From: Balamuthia mandrillaris
Taxonomy: Eukaryota > Discosea > Longamoebia > Balamuthiidae
DNA: 64,000 nt
Direction: 5' to 3'
Assembly: GCA_031835245.1 (NCBI GenBank)
Contig: JAVKOQ010000241.1
Span: 1-64,000 of the forward strand
The position numbers and the translations under genes were made by a program. This document shows positions 45,277 to 56,974 of this stretch, in pieces; within the stretch, counting starts at the first letter, position 1; each line of letters opens with the position of its first letter. The notes beneath the pieces are model-generated. The model made no database searches. It was not told where the DNA came from and saw nothing but the letters and a program-made list of their open reading frames with translations.

Positions 45277-46523
45277 TCACCACTTTAGCTTCTCAGGAAA
45301 GTACTTCTTGATGAGGCCCTGGTAGTAGGGTTTCAATGCCTCCACATCGATTTTGGACTCCTCGTCCTTGCTGTACAAATCGCACTTTTGGAACGCCTTT
45401 TATGTTGAAGTGGTTAACACAGTGTAAAACAACTGAAAATAAAAAGAAAACAAACCTTTATCCAAGGGAACATAGCATGATCTGTTTCGTTGGTGAATTG
45501 AGCATAGGCTCCGGCCTGATGGTAAGGATAGAAGGAGTGAAACCGGATGATGTAAAGTCCCTCAGGCGGCAATGTGCATCCATTGCCCACGCACACTTGA
45601 TACATGTACTCGTCGTGGCCCCAGCTCATGAGCAAGTTCTCCAGCCCACAACCAGCAGAGTAGATGCCGTTCTCCGATTGTTGGTACTCACTCACATTCA
45701 TGTCAGGATTTTCCTTAAAGTACTCTCTGTAGACGATCGAGTCGGAGAAGGGGCAGCCGAGGGGGAAGGTATCGCCCACAACGGCCCATTGGGGTTGGTT
45801 GAAGCATTGAGGGAAGCGGGGATGAGCGAGCAGCTTGCCGAGGTCATGAATGAAGCCGGTCAGGTGGAGCCAGTCGTACTCCTCTCCTGGGAATTGGGCT
45901 CGAAGGGCCTCTGCAAAGTTTGGTTTGTTGTGCGGTGAGTCGACAAATTATACCAAAAGGGAGAAGAATAGTCGACAGAAAAGTAGTCGACAGGAATAGG
46001 AAGTCGACAGAAACAAATGTCGACAGAAACCGGAAAAAAAAGGAAAAATAAGAAAAGAAAAGAAAGAAATGAAAAGAAAGAAAAAGAATGCGAAAAAGAA
46101 CTTTAGAAAGTTACCTGCGGTTTGTAGCAAGTGGACGATTTGAGGGAGGCCCAGGTCGGGGTCCGAGTCGTCCACAATGTCATTGAGAAGCTCGGCTGCC
46201 TCCCTTTTTTTTTGAAAAAAAAAACAAAACAAAAGAATATTTTTGAAGGAAATAAAAAATGTTAAAAAAAGAAGAGAAAAAAACAGAAAAAGAAGAAAAA
46301 AAACAAACCAAATGCTCATCTCAATGCCTGTGTTGAGCTGAGAGTACTTCTTCTTCATCTCGGAGGCAAAGGCGTAGGTCTGGTTGACGTGGTTCTGGCG
46401 GTAGTTGTTCCTCACGCGCTCCTCATACTTGTTAACTCCGTAGTTGCGAAACTGGTGGACCTCTTTGGTGAGGTGAAGCTCGTCGGTGACGCTGTCGCTC
46501 TTCTTTTCCTTGTGCTTGCCCAT
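45277..46523 (-). CDS. MIOX: myo-inositol oxygenase (MIOX)
   Basis: Di-iron enzyme that opens myo-inositol with O2 to D-glucuronate, the entry to the glucuronate-xylulose route. Exon 1 (about 46320-46523): FRNYGVNKYEERVRNNYRQN, NQTYAFASEM. Exon 2: NDIVDDSDPDLGLPQIVHLL with the iron-ligating HD-type helix. Exon 3: EYDWLHLTGFIHDLGKLLAH with the His-Asp pair, QWAVVGDTFPLGCPF, SWGHDEYMYQV, LYIIRFHSFYPYH, FPWIKV. Final exon: GLIKKYFPEKLKW and a stop at 45277-45279. All blocks that hold the ligand His and Asp residues in the family are present, and the length is normal. A CT/TTTCTC-rich stretch lies just upstream (46563-46690 on the plus strand as GA). Confidence 0.93.
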
Positions 46524-46562
46524 TTCTTTTGTTCTCTGTTTCCCTTCTGTTCTTCTCTTTTC

Positions 46563-46611
<49 letters not shown>

Positions 46612-47297
46612 GATGAGATGAGCTTAGAGAAAGAAATTGGGGGGAATAGAGGAGGAGAAAGAGAAAGAGAAAGAGAAAGAGAAAGAGAAAGGGGTTTTAC
46701 CACACCACAAAAACGACGTCGGCTTTCTTCTTCTGTTGCTTGCACCCCAAAAAACAAAAGTGTTACGCCTGCTTGTTTTCTTTCCTGGTTTGTCTGTTTC
46801 GTCAAGAGAAGCAGAAGGGCAGAAGAAAATAGGCAGCCTCCTCCCGAATTTTAATTCTCCCACCTAAAACAACTATGCACAAAACGACTTCGAGGCAAAT
46901 TGATGCAAGGTGGGGAGCATCAAAAACATGTCCATGCAGGAAGGGGGAGAGCCTGTGGACGTTACCGGAAGATAAATTAAGGTAGATATTAAGGTGATTT
47001 TCCTTGTTTGGTAATTTCAGCACGCGATTTTTCTTACGCTTCTACGAGGCGGAATGCCGTTACAAAACGTTTTGGTGCGCCAAGTTTCCGCTTGCATCGG
47101 GTTCTATCGATTATCATCTCACTTTATCGGATCGACATGATATTTTTTTAAAAAAATGCTTTCCTGGCTAAAATAGAGGAATTATCGATTATCTGCGCAC
47201 TTTAGATATATTTCTAGATTATTTGAGAACGGAGAATATATTGTCGACGAATAAAATACATATAGGACCAAACAAGAAATACGTGGAACGGGCGACG
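46524..47297. other. divergent intergenic region between MIOX and the kinase fusion gene
   Basis: Holds (GA)n and (GAGAAA)n runs at 46566-46692 and two direct copies of a 24-base element near 47103-47196. No gene is supported. Confidence 0.5.
47103..47196. promoter_or_regulatory. paired ATCGATTATC elements upstream of the kinase fusion gene
   Basis: Two direct copies, ctatcgattatcatctcac (from about 47103) and ttatcgattatctgcgcac (from about 47171), share atcgattatc followed by a cactttat/cactttag end. They lie 100-200 bases before the ATG at 47298. Direct repetition at a promoter suggests a factor-binding site; the factor is unknown. Confidence 0.35.
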
Positions 47298-47641
47298 ATG
47301 CAGAGAGAGGAGGACGAGGCTCCCCTCGGTTCCACCTCCGGCCTCGACCTGAACGATGCCGCGTTGGCCACCTACTTTGAGGACTCACTTCTGCTGAACG
47401 CGGAGGAGAGCAACCGAGAAGGCGGAGGAGGAGGAGGGGGCGGCCTCATCGTTACACCTTACTTACAAACCGCCTCCTCCGCCGTTTCTACGGAGGAAAA
47501 CCACGTGACGCCCACCACACGGGCGCCCTCCTTAGGACTTCCTTTCTCTCTGTCGTTCGGACAGATGTATCCTCACCGCGAAATAGACTTTTCCGAAATA
47601 CAGTTTGACAACGAACCGATCGGCCGGTCGGTTTCTTTCTT

Positions 47642-47687
<46 letters not shown>

Positions 47688-47911
47688 GGGCTTCTGCAAC
47701 ACTTTAACACAATAATACAGAGGAGCTTTTGGGACGGTCTACAGAGCGACGTGGAGAGGAGCACAGGTGGCGGTGAAGAGGCTGAACCTAGCTCGCATTA
47801 CCGAGGTGGAGTTGGAGCAAATCCGGAGGGAGGCCAGTCTCATGGCGTAACGTTTTTTTTTTCTGTGCTCTGCTGTGCTCTGCTATGCTATGCTCTGCTC
47901 TGCTCTGCTCT

Positions 47912-47949
<38 letters not shown>

Positions 47950-48473
47950 TCTAAACAGCAACTCGTTCTTTTCTTTTCTTGTGCTCTTGTTACCAATAGT
48001 TCCTTGGGCAGTCATCCTAATGTATTGGAGTCCATAGGTTCGTTCGATCGGTTCTCTTCTCTTTCTCTTATCGCTTCTGTTCTCTAGTTTTTCTCTTCTT
48101 GCTTCTCTTGTTCCTTCATTCTCGTTTCTCATCATCCCGCTTCGCTTCTCATATCTCACTTTCTTCACTCATCCTCTCGTCCTCTCCTTTCTTTTTTTTA
48201 AAAAAACAAAGGTGTATGTACGAAACCACCAAACGTATGTTTGGTGTCACCCTATCATCGCAACGGCAGCATTCACGACTACCTCAAGGCACATCCCAAT
48301 GTGGATTGGCTGACCAGAGTTGGGTTCGCTCGTGATGCTGCTGCCGGAGTGTTTCACACGCATTGCGAACACATCGTTCATCGGTACAGTACCGCCCTAA
48401 AACAAAAGAAAGAGAGAAGCATAGAGAAACATCGAGAAGCAAATGAAAAAAAGAATGAAGGAATAGAGCGGAC

Positions 48474-48566
<93 letters not shown>

Positions 48567-48877
48567 GAAGAGAACAAAATAAGAATGAAGCCGTGACCTC
48601 ACTCCTTTTATTGCACATAGCGACTTGGCGGCTCGTAACTTTCTGTTGGATGGTAACTTGGTGGCTATGGTTTCAGACTTTGGTCTCTCGCGGTTAGCTT
48701 TGGCGGAAGGCGGCCAAGGCGTTACCGGCACAAACTTTGGACCGGTCAAGCATATGGCTCCCGAGTCCATCGTCAATCGCGTCTACTCTCAAAAGAGCGA
48801 CGCTTTCTCGTTTGGAGTATTTCTTTATGAGCTTGTTACTATGTACACACTCTTCCCTTTCTCTGCTCCTCTCTTTT

Positions 48878-48926
<49 letters not shown>

Positions 48927-51900
48927 CTCATTCTCTTTCATTGTTTCTGTTACTCCAGGCAAGAGCCATATCCAGAAGAATCACTATTGAAAGTCGCGCT
49001 CGAAGTCGTGAAAGAAGGAAGACGGCCAGTGATTCCTTCCGACTGTCCTCCAGTCTTCCGTGACCTTATGACTCGGTGTTGGAAAGAAGATCCTGAAGGT
49101 GGGTTCGTTCTTGTTTGTTAGTTTGATGTTATCACCTGTTGAGAAAGCAATTATTAGAGAGACCAGGTTTTGCAGAGATATTGGAAATATTAGAAACTTA
49201 CAAACGAGAGCTGTTGGCACAAGAGAAGGCTGCTTCAGAAGAAGCTGTTGCTGCTCTGCCAGGTTCTTCCTTCGAACAAACGATCCACAAGAACATGAAT
49301 GAAAACGAATTCCCCAGTAACAACAACCACAATAACAACAAGAATGAACAAGAAAAAGAGCAAGAAGGAACTTTGGAATATTACATGTCTAGTGACGAGG
49401 TATACCATTCTTTCTTCGTTATATGTAATTATGTTGACGGTGTTATGTTTCATCAATAGCACTTGCATGACCTCGTCGTGAAAGCTATGAACACTGTAAC
49501 TGGATTCAATGTACAAAGTAGACGGTGGCATTTAAAAACCTATCCTTGTTGCTTCGTTGGTAAGTTCTCTCCTCCTCCTTATCCTCCTCTTCCTCCTTCC
49601 ATCTCCTCCTTCCTCCTCCCTCCTCCTCTATTATTATTTTTCTTTCATTTGGCTTCTTCTTATTGTTCTCTTTTATTTTGTTATATCATCCACCATCAGC
49701 CTCAGAAGCTGTCGACTGGTTATTGCAAAACACAAACGTCAAAACTAGAGCTGAGGCAGTTCAACTCGGCGACAGGCTCGTTCGCAAGAAGATCATCGTT
49801 CATGTGGTGGATCAGGACAAGCGCTTTCAGGACGATTACTTCTTCTATCGGTTCGTGGAGAAGGCGAAGCTGGTCGTTATAGGTGGGGGCTTTGCCGGCT
49901 CCACCATTGCAAAACGTTTAGAACGAAACTTGGACGTGACGCTCATCGACACCAAAAGCTACTTTGAGTTTGTACCGAGTTTTATTGAACTAGCGACAGC
50001 AGCAACAGCATCAACAAGTAATAACGATAAAGAGATAAACGAACGGCAGCAACAAAACTTTATGTTGGAGAGAGTGAGAAAGGAGCATACGAGTTATTTG
50101 GGATCGACTGAAGTTGTGGTTTGTAAAGAAGGTATCGCTTCGTTCTTTATGCCTTCAGCATTCTTTGCTTGCTTTTTTTCTTGTCCCTTTCTTTCTGTGT
50201 TTTCTCATATAACTACAACACAAAAGGAGTGTCGAGCGTGACTTCAAAGGAAGTCATTTTGATGGATGGCAGATGCTTCCGGTATAACTACCTCTGCATA
50301 TGTACAGGGTCTCGTTACGACGTAGCCGCTAGTTTAGGATTGTCCTTCTCCTCTTCCTCTACGCCCTCTTCTTCCTCTGAATCTTCCGAACCTATTGCCT
50401 CTCCATCTTCCAAAGATAGAAGACAAACACAATTGGAAAAGCTTACACAGCTCATCGAAGAAGAACAGCAACAACAGCTTCAAACCACAAAGAAACAGGA
50501 ACAAGGAGAAGACCAAAACATGAAGAAAGAAAAAGAAGAAGACAAAGAAAAACGCAGAGACAGACCCGATTTTCTCAACAAAGAAGTTCAAGACAAAAGG
50601 ATTGTAGATTGCAGAAGCGCTGAAAGCATCATCAACGCTTCCAACATTCTGAACGACGAACGAACCAAACATATTGTCATCGTTGGAGGAGGCCCAACGG
50701 CTGTAGAACTTCTTGGAGAGCTGACTTCTCGTTACAGCAACAAACACTTCACTTTGGTCTGTCCGCGTTCTCGCTTATTGCACCGAATGCCGGCTTCAGC
50801 ATCCGCTTTTGCGTTGCAACACTTTCAAAAGCACTTTGCGAACAACGTCACATTTTTGTTTCATCATCTCGTGGTTGGACTCACGAACGATGGTAGATGT
50901 TTGTTGCAACTTGTTGACTATGAAGAAGAGGAACGAGAGCAAGCACAACAACCTCAACCTCGAGAAGAAACCGAACAAGAAGAAGCAGATGACGATGATT
51001 CCACCTCCTCATCCTCCTCTTCGTCTTCTACTTCCATTTCGGCTCGTGGAGACAAACCCAAAGAAGAAGAAGAAGAAGAAGAAAGGGAGGAAGACGAGAA
51101 ACACTTTGGCAAGAAAGAGAAGAAGAAGAAGCACAAGGAAAAGCGGAAGAAGAGGAGGAGTCCTCTTTCACCTAGGATTCAATATGACGGAGGCCTATCT
51201 CCAAAAAGAGAACTTGGAGAGGACCAGCACCAACACTTTCTACCACAACTATCACCACCAACACGAGAACGACGAGTTCTCGTCAAGCTCGGAGGAGAAA
51301 CCAAAAAATCCGTTCCAGCGGACCTCATCTATGCTGCAGTCGGTTTTGCGCCCAACACGGAGTTTCTTCGTCGCTCCGACTCGCAACTCTTTGCCTCCGC
51401 GTTGAACGAGCGAGGAGAAGTTCGCGTTAATCCTTTCTTCCAAGTCGGCGGCATGCCTAATGTCTTTGCTTTGGGAGACATCGTTAGCATAGAAACGCTT
51501 TGCTTACCTCCTTCATCTTCCTCGCTGTTTTCTTCTTCTCCTTCATCGTCCTCTTCGTTTATCTATGATAGTTCCTCTGCCGCTTTCGTCACTCGGTCTC
51601 GGACGTTATCATCCGGTTCCATGCATCGTTATCGCAGACGAAAACAGAGATCAAGTCAACCATCACTATCTTCTTCTCCTTTAGAAACCTCCTCCTCTTC
51701 TTTGTCGTCGTCGTCTTCTTCTTCTCCTTCTTCTTCCTTTCGAAGGATCACTCTTGGAGGCTTGTCAAGATCTTCTCCGAAAGGAGAAACCTTGTCTTTC
51801 TCATCCATGTCTGCACAAAGCGTTTGGATTTCCGAAGAGAAACTTGCATCCAACGCGGAGAGACATGCCGAAGTGGTGGCAAAGAACATCAAACATATGT

Positions 51901-52118
51901 CCCGAAGCAGCGTTTGTAAGTTACGAAGTTACACTCCCATCTGTGCCTCGACGATGATGATGAATTGCGGTTGCGATCTTCAGCAGCAGCAACAACAGCA
52001 GCGGATAGTTAGTCTTGGAAGAACAAAGAGCATGAGCTTGAAGGGAGGGGCGGTGAGCAAGACCAAGACCGCTGCAAAGTTTAGGACGTTGTTTCCTTCC
52101 AGGGAGGCTCCATCCTGA
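47298..52118 (+). CDS. tyrosine-kinase-like kinase / DEP / FSP1-like oxidoreductase fusion protein
   Basis: Ten exons: 47298-47626, 47721-47846, 48000-48037, 48212-48383, 48621-48842, 48959-49098, 49158-49399, 49460-49559, 49700-50131, 50227-52118. They total 3693 bases and keep one frame to 1230 residues. Kinase (about 105-360): IGRGAFGTVYRATW loop, VAVKRL lysine, HRDLAARN catalytic loop across intron 4, SDFGLSR, KHMAPES, SFGVFLYELV; all catalytic residues present. DEP (about 424-510): HLHDLVVKAMNTVTGF, RRWHLKTYPCCFV, SEAVDWLLQNTNVKTR, FFYRFVE. Oxidoreductase (about 511-1230): FAD loop KLVVIGGGFAGSTIAKRLE in the same exon as the DEP end, a second Rossmann loop HIVIVGGGPTAVELLGEL, AAVGFAPNT, and MPNVFALGDI, with Ser-, Gln- and Glu-rich insertions. 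The last part resembles FSP1/AIFM2 and related NADH:quinone oxidoreductases. Separate genes are unlikely: the kinase-DEP intron is 60 bases and the DEP start has no ATG. Catalytic output and substrates are unknown. Confidence 0.85.
48478..48565. repeat. (GA)n microsatellite in a kinase-gene intron, purine on the sense strand
   Basis: About 44 uninterrupted GA dinucleotides in intron 4 of the fusion gene. Unlike nearly every other intronic tract here, the sense strand is purine. Confidence 0.95.
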
Positions 52119-52245
52119 TCTCATTACCCTGGTGTTCTTTTGGTTTGCTCCCTCGTTGTTGCTTCTTCTCTTTGTGTAATGTATGAAAAAAAAGAATGAA
52201 GTAAAAGATGGAGCAGCATTCATGACAACGCTGATGAATAACATC

Positions 52246-52516
52246 TTTATTTCAGAGGCTCTGATCAATACCAATGGTAAGGGCAAGGTAGGTAGCGAAC
52301 GCGACGACGGCATTCACCTCCACGTCTGGTTGGTTTGCCACAGAGGAAAGCTCCAGAGCGACCCCCGGTTATGACGCTTGCTGCACTTGTGGAAAGTCTT
52401 ACCACAAGCTTATGGAGTTCGCACAAGTTGCAAATGGTTTGTTGGCCGTCCTCCGTGGTAAACTCGAAGGCCAAGGAAGCACAAAGCTCACTCGAGCAGA
52501 CCCGAACGAACCACAT
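52246..52516 (-). pseudogene. small possible gene or relic with a one-base frame break
   Basis: From the ATG at 52514-52516 a frame reads VCSSELCASLAFEFTTEDGQ and ICNLCELHKLVVRL, then turns into an Arg/Cys-rich run. Skipping one G in the ccgggggt homopolymer near 52372 opens a much more protein-like continuation (GVALELSSVANQPDVEV, AFATYLALTIGIDQSL) that ends in a stop near 52258. The C-terminal pattern vaguely recalls tubby/LURP-type folds; I cannot name the family. It may be a pseudogene, a sequencing indel, or the last exon of something larger. Confidence 0.35.
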
Positions 52517-52739
52517 TTCGGACGTGAGTAATAATTTTGATGTCTTTGGCGGGAATCGAACCGAAGGAAGGAGGATGGTAGTGTGTAAGTTTTGCCAGTT
52601 GGCTATTGGTGAATTGGTTGAAATTTCAATGACGAATTAATTAATCATGTCGTCATGAATATACATTCCCACGTGCAAACCTCAATGTTTACTTTTAATA
52701 CTATGAAAACTTTTAATCGTTGCGAAACATTCGAAAAAC

Positions 52740-54907
52740 ATGCGAGAAGGGATGAATTACACCACAAGCTTGTTGCAAGAGTCGCTCCTGGAGGAGGGAG
52801 GACTTTTTCTGTTACAGGCGGCATTACTTTCTATATTGTTGCTCCTAACGGCCTGCTTTCTCTTTCGGCGATTCAAAAATGCCAACCAGAAGGTTTGGTT
52901 GTTGTCGCTTTCTTTCGTCCTTCAATTTCTCACCTCTCTCTCCCCTATATCCTCTCTCTCTAAGCTACCGCCGATTGTCTCCGGTTGGATTCCATTTGTT
53001 GGCGTTGGGCTCAACTTTGCTTCCGGCCCGTTGCAATACGCCACCAAAGTCTACAAGCAGAAAGGAGAGATCTTCACTTTGAAGCTCTTCGGCAAGAGGC
53101 TCACTTTTCTTGTGGGACCGGAGGCCCACGTCCCCTTCTTTGCCAAAAACGACAAAGAGTTGAGCCAGGATGAGCCTTACCAGTTCTCTGTGCCCATTTT
53201 TGGACCGAATGTGGTTTATGGAGCGGACTTGTGGCACAGGTTCTCTCTTTCTTCTTCATGCTTCTTCACTTGTTCTTCTGCTTCTTCTGATTCTTCTTGT
53301 TCTTGTTCTTGTTGTTCTTCTTGTTGTTCTTCTTGTTCTTCTTCTTTCTTCTTGTTCTTCTTCTTGTTCTTCGTGTTCTTCTTCTTCTTCTTGTTCTTCT
53401 TCTTGTTCTTCTTCTTCTTCTTCTTCTTCTTCTTCTTCTTCTTCCTTCTTCTTGTTTTTTCTTGCTTCTAATGCCGTGTTGTAAAAGGAATCAGCAATTA
53501 AAGTTCATAGCAGCAAGCTTGAGCTCAAAGGCGCTCATGTCCTACGTTCCGATGATCGTCAAAGAGGCAGAAGACTACTTTGCCCAATGGGGACAACAAG
53601 GGACTGTGGATATAAGACACGCTTTGTCAGAGCTGATCATTCTGACCGCGAGCAGATGTTTGATGGGAAGGGAGATAAGGGAGAATCTGTTCACTCAAGT
53701 GGCGAAGCTCTATCAGGACTTGGATGAGGGATTGACTCCCCTCAGCTTCTTCTTTCCTCATCTGCCTATACCTGCTCATAAACGGTATCTCCATTTCTTC
53801 TTTTTGCCATTGTTCTCCTTTTTGTTGTTTTGGTTTGTTGTTCTTGTTCTTCTGTGCTTCTTCTTCTTTGAGTTAGGTTTAACTTTTAACTTCCTACAAC
53901 AGACGCGATAAAGCGAGATTAGAAATGGTGGAGCTGTTCTCCAAAATCATCGAACAACGGCGAGCCCAGCCAGACGTAAAGCACGACGACGTGCTTCAAG
54001 TCTTCATGGATGCAAGGTACCCCAAGACCGGTGCCATGCTCACCGAAGTAGAAATAACCGGTTAGTTTGTGTCCTGCTTCACTTCTTCTTGTTATTCTTG
54101 TTATTCTTGTTTTCTGGTTCTTCTTCTTATTCTACTCTTTCTTCTTCTCCTTCTTCTTCTCCTTCTTCTTCTCCTCCTTCTTTTTTTATCATCTGTAACG
54201 TTTCTATGTGCAACCGAAAGGAATGATGATTGCCTTGCTTTTTGCTGGACAACACACATCCTCCGTTACGGGCTCATGGACTGGCTTGCTTCTGTTAGAG
54301 GTAGTACCTTTTGTTATCCCTACAACCTTCTTCGAGCTTCCTTCTAACAACACCACAGAAAGAAAACAAGAAAAAGTTTCTGCAAGGTGTAATGCAAGAA
54401 CAAGAAGACATCATCCACGAGCTCGGCCCCGAAATAACCTACGAGGCGCTCTCCAAGATGGATCGTTTGCATCGCTGCGTCAAGGAGGCTCTTCGCATGT
54501 ACCCTCCACTCATCTTTCTCATGCGGCAGGTGGTCCGCCCCTTCGACTACAAGGGCTACACCGTGCCCGAGGGAGACATTCTCTTCGTCTCCCCTGCCCT
54601 CAGCATGCGGCTGCCCGAGGTATACCAGCACCCGGACGAGTTCAACCCCGAACGCTTCGCTCTGGCGCCCGAGGAAAGAGAAGAGAGGAAGTACTCCTAC
54701 CTGGGCTTCGGCGCGGGCAGGCACGCCTGCATGGGAGAGAGCTTCGCTTACCTGCAGGTGAAGACCATATGGGCGGTGCTGCTGAGGAGCTTCGAGTTGG
54801 AGCTGGAGGGACCCTTGCCGGAGCCGGACTATCGAGCCATGGTGGTGGGGCCTTCTCGACCTTGTAACCTGCATTACCGAAGAAAAAAAAGCCGAAAACA
54901 TAAATAA
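52740..54907 (+). CDS. CYP51: sterol 14-alpha-demethylase (CYP51)
   Basis: ER cytochrome P450 that removes the 14-alpha-methyl of lanosterol-type precursors, so the organism makes sterols. Exon 1 (52740-52892) has a membrane anchor (FLLQAALLSILLLLTACFLF). Exon 2 (from 52965) has KLPPIVSGWIPFVGVGLNFA, VYKQKGEIFTLKLFGKRLTF and QFSVPIFGPNVVY; then FIAASLSSKALMSYVPMI and HALSELIILTASRCLMGREI. The I-helix AGQHTSSVTGSW is the CYP51 signature; the K-helix has KEALRMYPPLIFLMRQV. The haem loop FGAGRHACMGESFAYLQVK includes the Cys thiolate ligand and the CYP51-type AYLQVKT ending. About six exons; the intron from 53240 holds a 200-base TTC/TTG tract. Length is normal. The final exon is markedly GC-rich. 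Confidence 0.93.
53262..53455. repeat. TTC/TTG triplet tract in a CYP51 intron
   Basis: About 190 bases of ttc, ttcttg and related pyrimidine-rich triplets on the sense strand, inside the second intron. Confidence 0.9.
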
Positions 54908-55146
54908 ATAAACCAAAAATAAAATTTGAGTAAAACAAAAAATAAATAAAATAACAACTTAACATAATAGGTGGATCTTTAAATCATATTATTGTCATTT
55001 TAAGCTAATAGGAAAACCAATTTACGTAGACTTCATGTCGTCGCGATGTAACGCCCTTTCCGTGAAAAAGAAAAAAATTCAACAACAAAAAAAAAAGAGT
55101 GGTGCTATAGCACAGAAGAAGAAGTAAACCTCAAAACAACAGCAAC

Positions 55147-56907
55147 ATGGAACAGCCCAACAAAGACAAGGAGAAGAAGAAGGACAAGAAGGAGAAGAAA
55201 GACGAAAAGAAAAGAACGGATAAGAAAGGGAATGGCAGCAGCACCAGCAGCTGTAATAATACGGCCGGGTATTGGGCCGACGAGGTGAGGCTTGACGCTC
55301 TGCCGATCTTTGAAACGCTGAAAGACTGCGAGTCGGTGTTGTTGGCCGGGTGTGGCGGCGGTTACGACGTTTTCAGCGGTCTTCCGCTTTACTTTGCCCT
55401 CCAAAAAATGGTTTTCTTCCCTCCCATAAAGCTGTATTCCTTCCTATTCGCCCTTTTTTTTTTTTTTTTTTTTTTGCTAAGCTGCTGTTTGAATAGGGCA
55501 AAAAAGTGCATTTGGCCAACTTGTGTTTCACGGACTTGGCTCTGGTGACCGGAAAGCGCTTTGCTGATATCTGCATTGAAGTCACCGCTGACACTGTTCG
55601 TGAAAATGGTCTCTCTCTCTTTCTCTCTTCTCTCCTCTCTCTCTCTCTCTTCTCTCTTCACCCTTTTTCTCTTCTCTCCTCTCTCTCTCTCAGTTTCTCT
55701 CTCTTCTCTCGCTGTGTCTCTCATCTCTCCTTACTCATCTTTTTCTTTCGCTCTTCATTTACAAAAACAACTGTCGTTATAGTTCGCAACTATAGCGAAA
55801 ACTTTGAACGAGTGGAGTACTACTTTCCGGAGCTCTATCTCAGCAAATGGTTTCGCCAACACGAGCAGCAAGAGGTCCCTATCTACACCTTTCCTCGCAG
55901 CGGCGTTCAGCCCACCCTAAAAGTCTATAAAGCCCTCGTGGAGCACCTCCAGCTGGACGCCATCGTTCTGGTGGACGGCGGCACCGACAGCTTGATGCGA
56001 GGGGATGAGCAGCTGTTGGGCACCCCGGTGGAGGACATGCAGAGTATCGCCGCGGTGAGGCTGTTGGAGGAGGAACAGGTCAAGAGGAAGGTCATGGCTT
56101 GCATTGGCTTTGGTGTTGATGGTTTGTTTATGTCTGTCTTCTTTTGCTTGTTGGTCTTCTCGTTCTTGTTCTTGTTCTTGTTCTTGTTCTTGTTCTTTCT
56201 GCTTCTTCTTCTTCTGCCTGTACTGACATTGCAGTTGTGTTGAACATGAAAGCATTTCATGGAGTATGTCACAGTAGATTTTTGGAGAACGTTGCCACGT
56301 TGTCCAAGCAAGGAGCTTTCCTCGGCACTCTCTCCGTGCTGCCTCAACATGTGGAAGCTCAAAAGTTCATTCATGCTTATGAGCACTGTTCGCCTTCCAA
56401 CAGGTACTCTCTCTTCACTCTTGGTCATTCACTTCTCCCTCGCTTCTCTCTTCTTTATTTTAACAGTGGTCTTCTCTCTATCTCTCTTTGTAACAAAACA
56501 GTATTGTTTGTGCTAGCGTCGTTTCAGCCGTAAGAGGCGAGTTTGGGGACTACCACCACCCAGCCACCAAACAAAGAACAGCCTCCAGCACGTTGTTCAT
56601 CAATCCATTGATGAGCATGTATTGGTTCTTCCATTTGGACCAAGTGGCTGATAACGTGCATTACCTACATTTGCTTAAAGACACCACTACTTCCTATCAA
56701 GTACGTCTCCTGTTCTCTCCGTCATTGTCTTTCTCTTGTTCTCTCTTGCTCTCTTTCTCTGTCCATCTTCTCGCTCTGTCGTTCTTCCTCTGCTATCGCT
56801 CACGTCTCCACAAAACACAAACACAGGTCCAACGTGCGATATCTGAATTCCGACAGTCATATAACCCCAAGCTTCCCACTCGTCAAGATATTTCGTTTCC
56901 CCATTAA
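55147..56907 (+). CDS. DUF1152-family protein
   Basis: Function unknown. The Lys-rich leader (KDKEKKKDKKEKKDEKKR) is followed by the family core: LLAGCGGGYDVFSGLPLYFA, then across intron 1 GKKVHLANLCFTDL. Later exons carry YYFPELYLSKWF, IYTFPRSGVQPTLKVYKALV, DAIVLVDGGTDSLMRGDE, MACIGFGVDG, FLGTLSVLPQHVEAQKFI, SIVCASVVSAVRGEFGDYHH and LFINPLMSMYWFFHLDQVA. A Gly-rich loop after a beta-strand plus VDGGTDSLMRG suggest a nucleotide- or sugar-binding Rossmann-like fold, but that is inference. Seven or so exons; introns hold CT and GTTCTT tracts. The stop is at 56905-56907, 68 bases from the convergent transporter gene's stop. Confidence 0.8.
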
Positions 56908-56974
56908 AGCAGATAACAAACGTCAAGCGTTCTATTTCTATTTCCTTTTCATTTCTTTTGCTTGCATCTTCCCT

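Noticed and set aside
47298-49459. Kinase as a separate gene ending at the TAG at 49457-49459
   Set aside because: That stop lies in a 60-base GT-AG intron; splicing joins to the exact start of a DEP domain, which has no ATG of its own.
52540-52620. Possible tRNA or tRNA-derived SINE (A-box-like and B-box-like blocks on the minus strand)
   Set aside because: Spacing is right, but T-stem and acceptor stem fail to pair. At most a decayed fragment.
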